This document shows, one piece after another, positions 27,488-35,084 of a stretch of DNA of 38,268 bases. The stretch lies in IMG/VR virus record IMGVR_UViG_3300025889_000337, positions 1-38,268 of that record, one strand, 5' to 3'. Both the position numbers and the translations under genes were made by a program. The notes beneath the pieces were generated by a model, which saw only the letters and a list, made by a program, of their open reading frames with translations, had not been told where the DNA came from and searched no databases. The stretch's first letter is position 1, and the number at the start of each line of letters is the position of its first letter. Source of the DNA: a virus.

Positions 27488-27777
27488 GCGAGAGATCTGA
27501 GATAAAGAGAATTGGTGGCAAGCAACATAAGAATTCTGGCCGTGGACAGTATGCCAAGTCAGATGCCACATGGGAGAACTTCATCATTGATGTCAAGGAA
27601 TACTCAAAATCATTCTCCCTTAGTCAAGATGTCTGGTCCAAGATAGTCACAGACACCATGAGGACAGACAGGACAAAAGACCCTGCACTGCTTGTGGTGC
27701 TGGGAGGAAAAACTAGACTTGCTGTTATAGAGTGGTCAAAACTAGAGGAATTGGTGGAAAATGGAAAACACGATTGA
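27484..27777 (+). CDS. Small PD-(D/E)xK protein, possible junction resolvase
   Basis: TTG 27484 overlaps the previous stop as TTGA and has AAGG 7 bases upstream, so it is preferred over the internal ATG 27376, which would run through the zinc-ribbon gene. The 97-residue product has Asp27, then Asp36-x-Lys38 in IIDVKEY, followed by Ser-Phe-Ser-Leu and a VWSKIV helix, then beta strand LLVVLGG. This is the layout of small Holliday-junction-resolvase-like nucleases found in many phages. Family by motif pattern, not proof. Confidence 0.55.
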   Translation: MSERSEIKRIGGKQHKNSGRGQYAKSDATWENFIIDVKEYSKSFSLSQDVWSKIVTDTMRTDRTKDPALLVVLGGKTRLAVIEWSKLEELVENGKHD

Positions 27778-28096
27778 CCTGATAAATCAAGTCGCTGAGT
27801 TCAGTGACATACATGATTTTCTAGATGACCCAGAGGTTGATGAGGCACTTGCTCTGGTTGTGAAGATATTTACCAAGCCAGACATCCCTGCAACTCAGGC
27901 CGTCGTCCTGATAGCAAAACTACAGGCATTGTCTGCAAAATTTGGCATACTTGCCACCTATTACTCAACAATAGCCAAGGGGCCAGCGGGGTCGGTCAAC
28001 AGCAAGAAGAAGAATGTGTACTATACGCTCAAGGATTCAATAGACAAACTAGTTGACTCCCTAAAATATGTGGCAAGGATGAATGTATATGGCTAA
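27761..28096 (+). CDS. Conserved phage protein next to Cas4-like gene, unknown
   Basis: A 111-residue helical protein from ATG 27761, with a hydrophobic QAVVLIAKLQALSAKFGIL helix followed by a KKKNVYYTLKDSID segment. Small proteins of this type often precede a Cas4-like nuclease in actinophage genomes, and may be partners. It overlaps both neighbours. No enzyme motif is visible. Confidence 0.58.
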   Translation: MENTIDLINQVAEFSDIHDFLDDPEVDEALALVVKIFTKPDIPATQAVVLIAKLQALSAKFGILATYYSTIAKGPAGSVNSKKKNVYYTLKDSIDKLVDSLKYVARMNVYG

Positions 28097-28868
28097 GAAT
28101 CTGATATCTCAAATAAGAAACAGGCCTAGGGACACAACCCTTGACCCAAAGAAACTTGTCAAGATGCTGTATTCAGCATACGAGGGTGAGAGGTCTGAGA
28201 CAGACTTCAAGAGGAAGATGTCGTTCGCTCCAAGCACTCTTGGGTATGGTCACGGCACATGCGCCAGATATTGGACGATAGCATTCAGCGGAGCGGACTT
28301 CTCACAGAGCAACAGCGCCCAGAATATCGCATCAATGGATAGCGGAACAGATGCACACTCAAGAATTCAGAAGATCTTTGAGAAGACTGGCATTCTGAAA
28401 GAGGTTGAGCGTGAGATTAAGAACAACAATCCTCCAGTCAGAGGATTTGCAGATGTTATTCTTGTTGTGGATGACAAAGAGATCGTTGGTGAGATAAAGA
28501 CAATCAAGGACTCCTACTACTTGCAAAGAGAGCGGGAGGGGCAGCCGTCGAACAGCCATCTACTTCAGATATTGATATATATGAAGGTAGAAGGTATCGA
28601 TGAAGGGTTCGTTCTGTACGAAAACAAGAACACGAACGAACTTCTGGCGATACCCGTAGTCATGTCTGAGACAAACAAGAATTATATAGACTATGTGTTT
28701 GACTGGATGAAAGAAGTTCACATGGCTTGGAGGAACAAGGAGCACATCAAGCGTGGCTACACCAAGTCAACATGGCAGTGCAAGGGGTGTCCAGTGCTGG
28801 AGATGTGCAATTCAATGGACCCGAAGGGCACGAAGATAGACAACCTCAAGGTTGGTGTCGATGAGTAG
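28083..28868 (+). CDS. Cas4-like RecB-family exonuclease with Fe-S cysteines
   Basis: A 261-residue product from ATG 28083; ATG 28089 is equally possible. The PD-(D/E)xK nuclease motif is Asp124 in GFADVIL and Glu137-x-Lys139 in GEIKT, with a following QILIYMK helix. Cys60 in GTCARYW and Cys233, Cys236, Cys242 in CKGCPVLEMC form the four-cysteine set that holds an iron-sulfur cluster in Cas4 and AddB-type nucleases. It probably resects DNA ends for RecA-mediated recombination. No CRISPR array or other cas gene is in the window. Confidence 0.88.
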   Translation: MYMAKNLISQIRNRPRDTTLDPKKLVKMLYSAYEGERSETDFKRKMSFAPSTLGYGHGTCARYWTIAFSGADFSQSNSAQNIASMDSGTDAHSRIQKIFEKTGILKEVEREIKNNNPPVRGFADVILVVDDKEIVGEIKTIKDSYYLQREREGQPSNSHLLQILIYMKVEGIDEGFVLYENKNTNELLAIPVVMSETNKNYIDYVFDWMKEVHMAWRNKEHIKRGYTKSTWQCKGCPVLEMCNSMDPKGTKIDNLKVGVDE

Positions 28869-29190
28869 CCTGCCATTCAAGATATGTGGCTTCTGCGGAA
28901 CAGAATTTCAGACAAAGAAGAAGAATCAGAAGTACTGTGACCCAATCTGCTGTCGCGGTGCCACCAACAAGAGAATAATGCAAAGATACTATGAGAACAA
29001 GGCAAGGCTGTCTGGAATAATAAGAGTATGCAAATGTGGCATAGTTTTGAGCAGGTACAATCCATCAACGATATGCAATACTTGTGAGATAAATGCTCAT
29101 GTAGAGAATGACAAGAAGATAGAGGAGGTTCTTGGTGTCATCAATAGCAAAATTAATAAGGCCAGAGGCAACAAGGGTTCTAGGTCTTGA
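28861..29190 (+). CDS. Double zinc-finger protein
   Basis: ATG 28861 is preferred over TTG 28852, with AAGG at 28848-28851. The 109-residue product has Cys9, Cys12, Cys26, Cys30/31 as one finger (KICGFCG...KYCDPICC), and Cys57, Cys59, Cys72, Cys75 as another (VCKCG...CNTC). The C-terminal 30 residues are helical and charged. Such fingers are common in phage operons near nuclease genes. It probably binds DNA or protein; target unknown. It overlaps the RuvC-like gene by 56 bases. Confidence 0.66.
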   Translation: MSSLPFKICGFCGTEFQTKKKNQKYCDPICCRGATNKRIMQRYYENKARLSGIIRVCKCGIVLSRYNPSTICNTCEINAHVENDKKIEEVLGVINSKINKARGNKGSRS

Positions 29191-29704
29191 CACCTCTACC
29201 AACTCACTAGCATTCTGTGTCTTTGACAACGGCCCCGTTCAATGGGGAAAGATAGAGTTCTCAGGACAGTCCATACATGACAAGATAGTTGATGCCCACA
29301 GAAAGTCGTCAGCACTCAAGTCAATGATAGACGTTGACTATGTTTGTGTTGAGTCGGCCATCATGGTAAGATCTCAGGATGTGGCCATAAAGATGGCAAT
29401 GATAGTTGGATCTGTCATATCAGCACTTGCTGAAAGAAAGGACATGATTGTAACAGTCAAGCCATCTGAGTGGCAGAATTACATAAATAACAAGAATCTA
29501 ACCAAGGCTGAGAAGGAGCAGATAAAGAAAGATTTTCCCAACAAGTCTGATTCTTGGTACAGGTCATATTCTCGTCAGTTTAGAAAGCAGAGAACCATGG
29601 ATTTCATAAACAACAAGTATGGAACCAATGTGGATGACAATGACGTTGGAGACTCAATGGCAATAGCATACTACGCCTACAATAGGCTGGTGTCTCATGG
29701 CTAA
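29135..29704 (+). CDS. RuvC-like Holliday junction resolvase
   Basis: GTG 29135 is chosen because AGAGGAGG ends six bases upstream; TTG 29132 is too close. The 189-residue product has the RuvC acid set: Asp19 in GLDTSTNS, Glu73 in CVESAI, and Asp170/Asp173 in DNDVGDSMAIAYYAY. These hold the two metal ions that cut four-way DNA junctions. It likely resolves branched replication intermediates before packaging, alongside the smaller nuclease at 27484. Confidence 0.88.
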   Translation: MSSIAKLIRPEATRVLGLDTSTNSLAFCVFDNGPVQWGKIEFSGQSIHDKIVDAHRKSSALKSMIDVDYVCVESAIMVRSQDVAIKMAMIVGSVISALAERKDMIVTVKPSEWQNYINNKNLTKAEKEQIKKDFPNKSDSWYRSYSRQFRKQRTMDFINNKYGTNVDDNDVGDSMAIAYYAYNRLVSHG

Positions 29705-29861
29705 ACTCTATCAGAACAGGGCTTGGCTTACCAAAAGATACCTAGTTGACAAGAAGACCATAAATGAGATTGCCAAGGAGTGCAACACCAGTCATCAAAC
29801 CATATACAGGTATCTAGTACAATTTAGTCTAATCAGAGATCAGAGGAAGTGGAGCAGATGA
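29697..29861 (+). CDS. Tiny helix-turn-helix protein
   Basis: A 54-residue ORF at ATG 29697, overlapping the RuvC-like stop by 8 bases and the next ATG as ATGA. The segment KTINEIAKECNTSHQTIYRYL is a helix-turn-helix close to those of resolvases and sigma-70 region 4, and the product is strongly basic. A small regulator or a DNA-binding partner of the resolvase is likely. The overlaps on both sides support it being real. Confidence 0.72.
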   Translation: MAKLYQNRAWLTKRYLVDKKTINEIAKECNTSHQTIYRYLVQFSLIRDQRKWSR

Positions 29862-30172
29862 AAGAGATAGCACATGACGACATGTACCCAGCCGCGCTGA
29901 TCCCTCAAAATGCTACTGAGGTGGCCATAAGAGAAGAGTGCGACAGGCTGTTCAGGCTGCTGGCCACAAAGAATAGGGCCTATGGGAACTCCGCTCTCGA
30001 TCCAGTGAGAGTCTTCTCCAAGTCTGACAATGTTGAGCAGTTGCGTGTCAGGATAGATGACAAACTGAGCAGATTTGTCAGGGGTCATGAGTACATGGGC
30101 GACAATGACATAGATGACCTGATGGGCTACCTCGTCTTGCTGAAGATTGCCATGAATGGGAGTTGGAAATAG
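29858..30172 (+). CDS. Nmad1-like nucleotide-modification-associated protein
   Basis: ATG 29858 overlaps the previous stop as ATGA and follows AGAGGAAG. The 104-residue product has the pattern AYGNSALDPVRVFSK, then VRIDDKLSRF and DDLMGYLVLLKI, which matches the family once called DUF1599 and now nucleotide modification associated domain 1. Members occur in phages with modified DNA bases but their reaction is unknown. No dedicated base-modifying enzyme is seen in this window. Confidence 0.72.
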   Translation: MKEIAHDDMYPAALIPQNATEVAIREECDRLFRLLATKNRAYGNSALDPVRVFSKSDNVEQLRVRIDDKLSRFVRGHEYMGDNDIDDLMGYLVLLKIAMNGSWK

Positions 30173-30345
30173 TGCCAATATACAGTTATTCTTGCATTGA
30201 GTGCGACAGAAGTGTAGAATTGATAACATCAGTCAACGACAGGGACTCACAGCACTGCATAAAGTGTGGATATAAACTGGTAAGATCAATAGACTTACCG
30301 GGAATGGTGTGGTCACCGACAAGAAATGGCGGGCACTCGTTCTGA
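30172..30345 (+). CDS. FmdB-like zinc-ribbon protein
   Basis: GTG 30172 overlaps the previous stop as TAGTG; TTG 30163 is an alternative. The 57-residue product starts MPIYSYSC and has Cys8, Cys11, Cys29 and Cys32, the arrangement of the FmdB/CxxC regulatory-ribbon family. The C-terminus ends in Ser-Phe after a Gly-rich segment. Function is not established for the family. Confidence 0.72.
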   Translation: MPIYSYSCIECDRSVELITSVNDRDSQHCIKCGYKLVRSIDLPGMVWSPTRNGGHSF

Positions 30346-30346
30346 G

Positions 30347-30355
30347 TGGTATAAT
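30347..30355 (+). promoter_or_regulatory. Extended -10 promoter candidate
   Basis: TGGTATAAT lies directly before the GGAGG ribosome site of the gene at 30367. No -35 box is seen. A start at the usual distance would leave only about five bases of leader and delete the ribosome site, so use is uncertain. Confidence 0.4.
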
Positions 30356-30366
30356 GGAGGTGCTTG

Positions 30367-30663
30367 ATGATAAATAGAAAAACAAAGAAGTACACCATGA
30401 GACCATACCCATGGAATATGAGCATAGAGGTATTCTATGAGATGAAGCATGGCAAGGACGACATTGTTGTTGGCACACCGCTGAGGTTCAAGTATCAGAG
30501 GGGCACCTTCAAGTTTGTCAAGATGGTACACAACAGTGAGACCAATATGACATGGATCGACTGCCTTGATGTCAAGAATGGTGTGTTCAGGTCTTTCTAC
30601 ACCGATCAATTGCGTGGCGTCATCAAGCCGAAGAGACCAAGGAAGAGAGCCAATGCCGTCTGA
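30367..30663 (+). CDS. Small beta-rich basic protein, unknown
   Basis: ATG 30367 follows GGAGG at 30356-30360; TTG 30364 is one codon upstream. The 98-residue product has a RFKYQRGTFKFVKMV strand pair, a second beta hairpin and a strongly basic tail (KPKRPRKR). Similar small beta-barrel proteins lie near terminase genes of actinophages. It may bind nucleic acid; function unknown. Its stop overlaps the next gene by 11 bases. Confidence 0.58.
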   Translation: MINRKTKKYTMRPYPWNMSIEVFYEMKHGKDDIVVGTPLRFKYQRGTFKFVKMVHNSETNMTWIDCLDVKNGVFRSFYTDQLRGVIKPKRPRKRANAV

Positions 30664-31177
30664 ACTTGAACTTGCCGACAGGTGGGAACGAATAAACAAG
30701 GTCGTTGAGGTGTTCCTAAAGGGAAACACGAACGCATCTTCCATAGCCAGAGAGACTGGATTCAAGCGCACTGAGGTTCAGGAATACCTGAATGAGTGGA
30801 GATCTGTCATTCATAGCGACCAGATGATTCAGACACGGGCGAGAGAGGCTTTGGCGGGAGCGGACCAGCACTACTCAATGCTCATACAAGAGGCTTGGGA
30901 CGTGGTTCGTCAGGCCGACCAGACACAGCAGTTGTCACAGAAGACCGCTGGGCTCAAACTGATCGCAGACGTTCAGCAGAAACAGATAGACATGTTGCAG
31001 AAGGCTGGCCTCATAGAGAACAATGAGATGGCCGATCAGATTCTTGAGACAGAGAGAAAGCAGGAGATTCTGATGAAGATACTGAAAGAGGTTGTTGCCA
31101 ACTGTGACCACTGCAAGAAAGAAGTGTTCTCCAGACTCAGCGATGTGACTGGAAGGTCGGAAGGCTACAGTGTTTGA
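30653..31177 (+). CDS. Putative terminase small subunit
   Basis: ATG 30653 is chosen for its AAGGAAG site seven bases upstream; the frame is open to 30566, but that part lies in the previous gene. The 174-residue product has a helix-turn-helix near residues 28-50 (SIARETGFKRTEVQEYL), then long amphipathic helices suited to oligomerisation, and a CDHCKK pair near the C-terminus. It overlaps the large terminase gene by 8 bases. Small terminases recognise the packaging site; assignment rests on fold pattern and position. Confidence 0.7.
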   Translation: MPSELELADRWERINKVVEVFLKGNTNASSIARETGFKRTEVQEYLNEWRSVIHSDQMIQTRAREALAGADQHYSMLIQEAWDVVRQADQTQQLSQKTAGLKLIADVQQKQIDMLQKAGLIENNEMADQILETERKQEILMKILKEVVANCDHCKKEVFSRLSDVTGRSEGYSV

Positions 31178-32963
31178 TGACTTCCTGAACGCACTCGATG
31201 GTGACGAATTTGATGAGACACCAGTGACCATCGAAGAGTTCACCACAAGCGATCAGTATCTCAGACTGCCACCATTGTCAGAGTACCAGTACCAGTGCAT
31301 CAAGGCGATGACTCAGGTGTACAAGAAGGATACTCTTGTCAGGGTCTTCGGTGAGGAAGAGGGAACCAAGAGATACAAGCAGACCTGCAACGAGGTAATA
31401 CTGCAACTTGGCAAGGGCTCTGGAAAAGACTACATGTCAACTGTCGCTGTCTCATATTTGGTATATTTACTCCTGTGCTTGAAAGACCCAGCAAGATATT
31501 TTGGCAAGCCGTCTGGCGATGCAATCGACATCATCAACATTGCCATCAACGCTGATCAGGCGAGGAATGTGTTCTTCAAGGGCTTCAGGCAGCGAATCGA
31601 GAACTCTCCATGGTTTGTTGGGAAGTATAATATTACAGCACAGGCAGTGACATTTGACAAGTCAATAACTTGTCACTCTGGTCACTCAGAAAGAGAGTCT
31701 TGGGAGGGGTACAATGTTATCTGTGTCATCCTTGATGAGATCTCTGGCTTCAGTATGGAGTCTACCAGCGGAAGTGATCAGTCAAAGACTGCTCAAGCCA
31801 TCTATGACATGTATAGAGCATCTGTTGACTCCAGATTTCCTGACTACGGCAAAGTCATCCTGCTATCATTTCCCCGCTTCAAGGGAGACTTCATCCAGCA
31901 GAGATACGACTCAGTAATCGCTGATAAGGAAGTCGTCGTTAAGTCCTACCAATTCAAGATAGATGACGAACTTGATGACTCAATCGAAGAGAACAAGTTC
32001 TTGGTTGAATGGGAAGAGGACCAGATCAATGCCTACAGATTCCCAAGAGTATTCGCGCTGAAGAGAACAACTTGGGATGTCAATCCAACTAGAACAATTG
32101 AGGACTTCAAGAGAACATTCTTCTCAAATCCAGTAGACGCACTGTCAAGATTCGCCTGCATGCCGCCAGAGGCAGTCGATGCATTCTTCAAGTCGCGTGA
32201 CAAGGTTGAGACCTGCTTCAGCCAACCGTACAACGGGGTGGATGATCTAGGAAGATTCTACGACTGGTTCCTACCAGTTGAGGATAAGGAATATTTCATC
32301 CACGTTGACTTGGCTCAGAAGCACGACCATTGTGCTGTTGCAATGTCACACGTTGACAGATGGGTTCACATAAAGACATTCATGGACCATGAGGTTGTCA
32401 GCCCTATGGTGTTTGTAGACTGTGTTCGTTGGTGGACCCCAACAGCGGACAAGTCGGTTGACTTCTCAGAGGTTAAGCAATTCATCATAGATCTGCGCTC
32501 TCGCGGCTTCAACATAAGGAAAGTAACCTTCGACCGTTGGCAGTCACATGATATCCAGACTGAGTTGAGGATGATTGGAATAAATACAGAGACGCTATCA
32601 GTGGCCAAGAAGCACTATGACGATATGGCCATGCTTATTGGCGAGGAGAGAATTGTTGGTCCAAGGATACCTTTGCTCATAGATGAACTCTTGCAACTAA
32701 GAATCATCCGTGATAAAGTTGATCACCCTAGGAAGGGATCTAAAGACCTTTCCGATGCTGTATGTGGAGCACTCTACAACTCAATATCTGGAACGAAGAG
32801 GGAGAGTGCTGAGAGAGAGGTTGAGTTTCACACATACAAGCAGTTCGTAAAGGATCATAGAAGAGAAGAACTTGAGAAAGAGGCAAAGAAGAACAACGTC
32901 ATTGTGCCACCAAGAAGGCAGGATGATATAGATTACCACATTGGACAAATTGGGATGATATAG
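31170..32963 (+). CDS. Terminase large subunit
   Basis: The 597-residue product starts at GTG 31170 after GGAAGG. Walker A is GKGSGKD at residues 81-87, with Asp where Ser or Thr is usual; Walker B is VILDE with D189 and E190. The C-terminal nuclease acids are D380 in HVDLAQ, D455 in VTFDRWQ and D529 in LSDAV. It drives DNA into the capsid with ATP and cuts the concatemer. Both ATPase and nuclease domains are intact and length is usual for the family. Confidence 0.95.
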   Translation: MFDDFLNALDGDEFDETPVTIEEFTTSDQYLRLPPLSEYQYQCIKAMTQVYKKDTLVRVFGEEEGTKRYKQTCNEVILQLGKGSGKDYMSTVAVSYLVYLLLCLKDPARYFGKPSGDAIDIINIAINADQARNVFFKGFRQRIENSPWFVGKYNITAQAVTFDKSITCHSGHSERESWEGYNVICVILDEISGFSMESTSGSDQSKTAQAIYDMYRASVDSRFPDYGKVILLSFPRFKGDFIQQRYDSVIADKEVVVKSYQFKIDDELDDSIEENKFLVEWEEDQINAYRFPRVFALKRTTWDVNPTRTIEDFKRTFFSNPVDALSRFACMPPEAVDAFFKSRDKVETCFSQPYNGVDDLGRFYDWFLPVEDKEYFIHVDLAQKHDHCAVAMSHVDRWVHIKTFMDHEVVSPMVFVDCVRWWTPTADKSVDFSEVKQFIIDLRSRGFNIRKVTFDRWQSHDIQTELRMIGINTETLSVAKKHYDDMAMLIGEERIVGPRIPLLIDELLQLRIIRDKVDHPRKGSKDLSDAVCGALYNSISGTKRESAEREVEFHTYKQFVKDHRREELEKEAKKNNVIVPPRRQDDIDYHIGQIGMI

Positions 32964-32964
32964 C

Positions 32965-33447
32965 ATGGGAGATGTTGACTGGCAGACGAAGCAAGAGGCC
33001 ATCGATCTCATAAAAAAGCGTGATGGGGAAAATTGTTTCATATGCAAAGAGCCTTTCGGAAAGAAAGAGAGAGTCACCATTGACCACTGGATTCCGCTGT
33101 CAAAGGGTGGTACTTGGAAGTTGTCAAATCTCAGGATCGCCCACAAGTCCTGTAATATATGGAAGGGTGACAGGGTTCCTCTAGAGGATGGAACAATTCC
33201 AGAGAAGCCAGCGGTCAGGGTCAAGAAGAGCAGGGTGAAGAAGCAGGGTAGGCCAAAGATATGCAAGGCATGCTCTTCTGGTAGAATTTTAAGCAATGGA
33301 CAGACATGTAGTGTGTGCAATTCTGGCCCCCAGCCATCAGATTTTCCCGGTTGGGCGAAAAGAACAACGAGAGAGTGTGACCACAGAGTGTTTCACTGTT
33401 TCGCCTGCATACTCGGATTCGTGAAAAGGATACCCAATGGAATTTGA
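32965..33447 (+). CDS. HNH endonuclease beside the terminase
   Basis: A 160-residue product from ATG 32965, one base after the terminase stop. CFICKEPFG provides one Cys pair, and DHWIPLSKGGTWKLSNLRIAHKSC is a classical HNH core with Asp-His, Asn and a final His. The C-terminus has a second set of zinc-finger-like cysteines (KACSSGR, CSVCNSG, CFAC). HNH proteins next to TerL assist end cleavage in cos-type packaging systems, so that role is likely here. Confidence 0.85.
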   Translation: MGDVDWQTKQEAIDLIKKRDGENCFICKEPFGKKERVTIDHWIPLSKGGTWKLSNLRIAHKSCNIWKGDRVPLEDGTIPEKPAVRVKKSRVKKQGRPKICKACSSGRILSNGQTCSVCNSGPQPSDFPGWAKRTTRECDHRVFHCFACILGFVKRIPNGI

Positions 33448-33775
33448 TGATGACATTATAGACGAACTGCTAAGAGATGAGTACATCGAACAAGCGGGGT
33501 ATAACAAACTTGGTGAGCCGCTTTATAGGCTCACGCAGAAGTTCTATGATGAGAACAAGGATTTCGTGGACAGGTTAAAGTTAGTTGAATCCGATCTCCT
33601 ATCTTCACTTTGGTTCAAGAACTACATTGACATAAGGATGAATGAGGATGGCACCTCGTACATTTACTTGACAGAAAAGTCGGATGAGTGGTATCGTTCA
33701 GATGAACTAACAAAAGAAGAGAAGTCCATGATGTACCTACTATATACGACTGGATACTACGAGGATGACGACTGA
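33437..33775 (+). CDS. Acidic protein, unknown
   Basis: A 112-residue product from ATG 33437, overlapping the HNH gene and the methyltransferase gene by 11 bases each. It is very acidic at both ends (EFDDDIIDELL; YYEDDD) and rich in Tyr and Leu. Acidic proteins of this size can mimic DNA or bind basic proteins, but no family is recognised. Confidence 0.55.
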   Translation: MEFDDDIIDELLRDEYIEQAGYNKLGEPLYRLTQKFYDENKDFVDRLKLVESDLLSSLWFKNYIDIRMNEDGTSYIYLTEKSDEWYRSDELTKEEKSMMYLLYTTGYYEDDD

Positions 33776-34289
33776 TACAAGAAACATCTCAGACTTCTAC
33801 AAGTACTGGGAGCATGATGCAATCGTGGCAGACTTGCAATCGAAGAGGAACAAATTTGTCACTGTTGTGGAGAGGATCAATGGCGACTTCAACTTCGCAA
33901 CTGTCGTCAGGAACAATAACTGCTTTCTTGGAGAGAGGGTGATTCGTTGTGGAATCAAGAGGTGGGACAAAAGGGGTGCTGTTGGAACACATCACTACGA
34001 GCGCGTGGAGCACTCTGACTCGTTGGTCCGTACCATTGCAGATTATTCTAGTCGTGGCTATCGCATTGTTGCCATTGACAATGTGGATGGTGCGGTAGCA
34101 ATTGATGATTATCAGTGGGTTCCAAAGTCGGTCATGCTGTTTGGTGAAGAGGGGCGTGGTCTATCGCAGGAAGCACTTGCTCTGGCAGATGATATCGTAT
34201 ACATCAGGCAGTTCGGATCAGTCAGATCGCTGAATGTTGGAACGGCATCTGGAATTGTGATGTTCGACTACTGCTCCAAGATGGTATAA
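33765..34289 (+). CDS. SpoU/TrmH-type RNA 2'-O-methyltransferase
   Basis: A 174-residue product from ATG 33765. It carries the three SPOUT motifs: an early NFATVVRNNNCFLG with the conserved Arg, VMLFGEEGRGLS, and RSLNVGTASGIVMFDY near the C-terminus, which form the knotted S-adenosylmethionine site. It methylates ribose in tRNA or rRNA. Presence near the tRNA and tmRNA genes suggests it maintains phage or host RNAs during infection. The length fits a single-domain TrmL/TrmH-like enzyme. Confidence 0.88.
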   Translation: MTTDTRNISDFYKYWEHDAIVADLQSKRNKFVTVVERINGDFNFATVVRNNNCFLGERVIRCGIKRWDKRGAVGTHHYERVEHSDSLVRTIADYSSRGYRIVAIDNVDGAVAIDDYQWVPKSVMLFGEEGRGLSQEALALADDIVYIRQFGSVRSLNVGTASGIVMFDYCSKMV

Positions 34290-34290
34290 T
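34282..34290 (+). promoter_or_regulatory. Extended -10 promoter placed for a leaderless mRNA
   Basis: TGGTATAAT ends seven bases before ATG 34298, so transcription would begin at or next to that ATG. It overlaps the last codons of the methyltransferase gene. There is no clear -35 box. Confidence 0.5.
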
Positions 34291-34297
34291 TGACCAT

Positions 34298-34453
34298 ATG
34301 GCAACATGTGATCTATGCACCAAGCAGTCTTTTGGTAGGTGTAGATATGGAGACCAATATCTGTATCTTTGCACAGATCATTATGTATCAAATCAGATAG
34401 ACTCGTTCAGATGGGAGTTCACAAACTTTGGCAGAGACATACAAGCCGACTGA
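34298..34453 (+). CDS. Tiny cysteine-rich protein
   Basis: A 51-residue ORF at ATG 34298. Cys4, Cys7, Cys15, Cys25 and His28 suggest one zinc site. There is no ribosome site, but the TGGTATAAT box seven bases upstream fits leaderless translation. It overlaps the next gene by 26 bases. Function unknown; it is one of several mini zinc proteins in this phage. Confidence 0.6.
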   Translation: MATCDLCTKQSFGRCRYGDQYLYLCTDHYVSNQIDSFRWEFTNFGRDIQAD

Positions 34454-34784
34454 TGCTATGGCAGCCGCCGCCAGAAGAGCATTGAAGTGGCGAGAAGAGG
34501 GAAAAGCAAAGGGCGCTGGAACACCTGTCGGTTGGACCAGAGCAAATCAACTTGTAAACAAAGAAAACTTGACACTTGACACCGTGAAGAGGATGTATTC
34601 ATTCTTCTCACGCCATGAGGTTGACAAGCAGGCAACTGGCTTCAACTCTGGTGAAGAGGGATTTCCATCCAATGGAAGAATCATGTGGGATGCGTGGGGT
34701 GGAGACGCAGGATTCTCATGGTCACGCGCAATAGTGAACAGAGTCAACAAGATGTGGGAAGGGTCACCCTTCTCACTCCAATAG
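34428..34784 (+). CDS. Conserved phage protein with RHE / WGGD motifs
   Basis: The 118-residue product starts at TTG 34428, 10 bases after GGGAG; ATG 34458 is a shorter alternative. It has a TVKRMYSFFSRHEVDK segment and, further on, MWDAWGGDAGFSWSRAIV. This arrangement is a small conserved domain found in many phages, often fused to or near head proteins; no reaction is known. Here it stands alone after the packaging genes. Confidence 0.62.
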   Translation: MAETYKPTDAMAAAARRALKWREEGKAKGAGTPVGWTRANQLVNKENLTLDTVKRMYSFFSRHEVDKQATGFNSGEEGFPSNGRIMWDAWGGDAGFSWSRAIVNRVNKMWEGSPFSLQ

Positions 34785-34787
34785 GCC

Positions 34788-34871
34788 CCCATATGCCAAC
34801 GATCAATTGAAGTCCAGTACGCTATAGTGCAGATTTCCTTAGGATGGTGTGGTTACCAGTTGGCATATGGG
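34788..34871. repeat. Perfect 13-bp inverted repeat with 58-base spacer
   Basis: CCCATATGCCAAC (34788-34800) and GTTGGCATATGGG (34859-34871) are exact reverse complements, separated by 58 bases. They lie in the intergenic region after the 34428 gene and before the gene at 34896. Transcribed, they would close an 84-base stem-loop; as DNA, they could be a two-site operator. Confidence 0.7.
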
Positions 34872-34895
34872 ACAAACTTAGTAGTTGGGAATAGC

Positions 34896-35066
34896 ATGGA
34901 AGGTCATGACGAGAACTGTGAGAGATTCTGGAGAAATGTCATAGCAGATCTGCTTGACAGAGAGACAGAGCGTGACTTTGCCGACTCTGGAGACACGCAG
35001 AAGTGGTTCAAAGAGGGAATCCGTTACGCCATTATGATGATTCGCTGGGACGTGCTTGACCTTTAG
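34896..35066 (+). CDS. Small charged protein, unknown
   Basis: The frame is open from GTG 34827, but ATG 34896 is preferred because it follows GGGA at 34887-34890 and avoids a 23-residue N-terminus encoded across the inverted repeat. The 56-residue product has two helices with alternating charges (ENCERFWRNVIADLLDRETERDF; FKEGIRYAIMMIRWDVL). No family is recognised. GTG 34827 would give 79 residues. Confidence 0.5.
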   Translation: MEGHDENCERFWRNVIADLLDRETERDFADSGDTQKWFKEGIRYAIMMIRWDVLDL

Positions 35067-35084
35067 GGCAATCCTTGGTATATT
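35056..35084 (+). promoter_or_regulatory. Promoter placed for a leaderless lysin mRNA
   Basis: TTGACC (35056-35061) and TATATT (35079-35084) are separated by 17 bases, with TGG directly before the -10 box. The -10 ends six bases before ATG 35091, so the mRNA would start at the initiation codon. This is the best-matching promoter in the window. Confidence 0.72.

Noticed and set aside
28083-28868. CRISPR system because of the Cas4-like protein
   Set aside because: No repeat-spacer array and no other cas gene were seen; stand-alone Cas4-like nucleases are common in phages.
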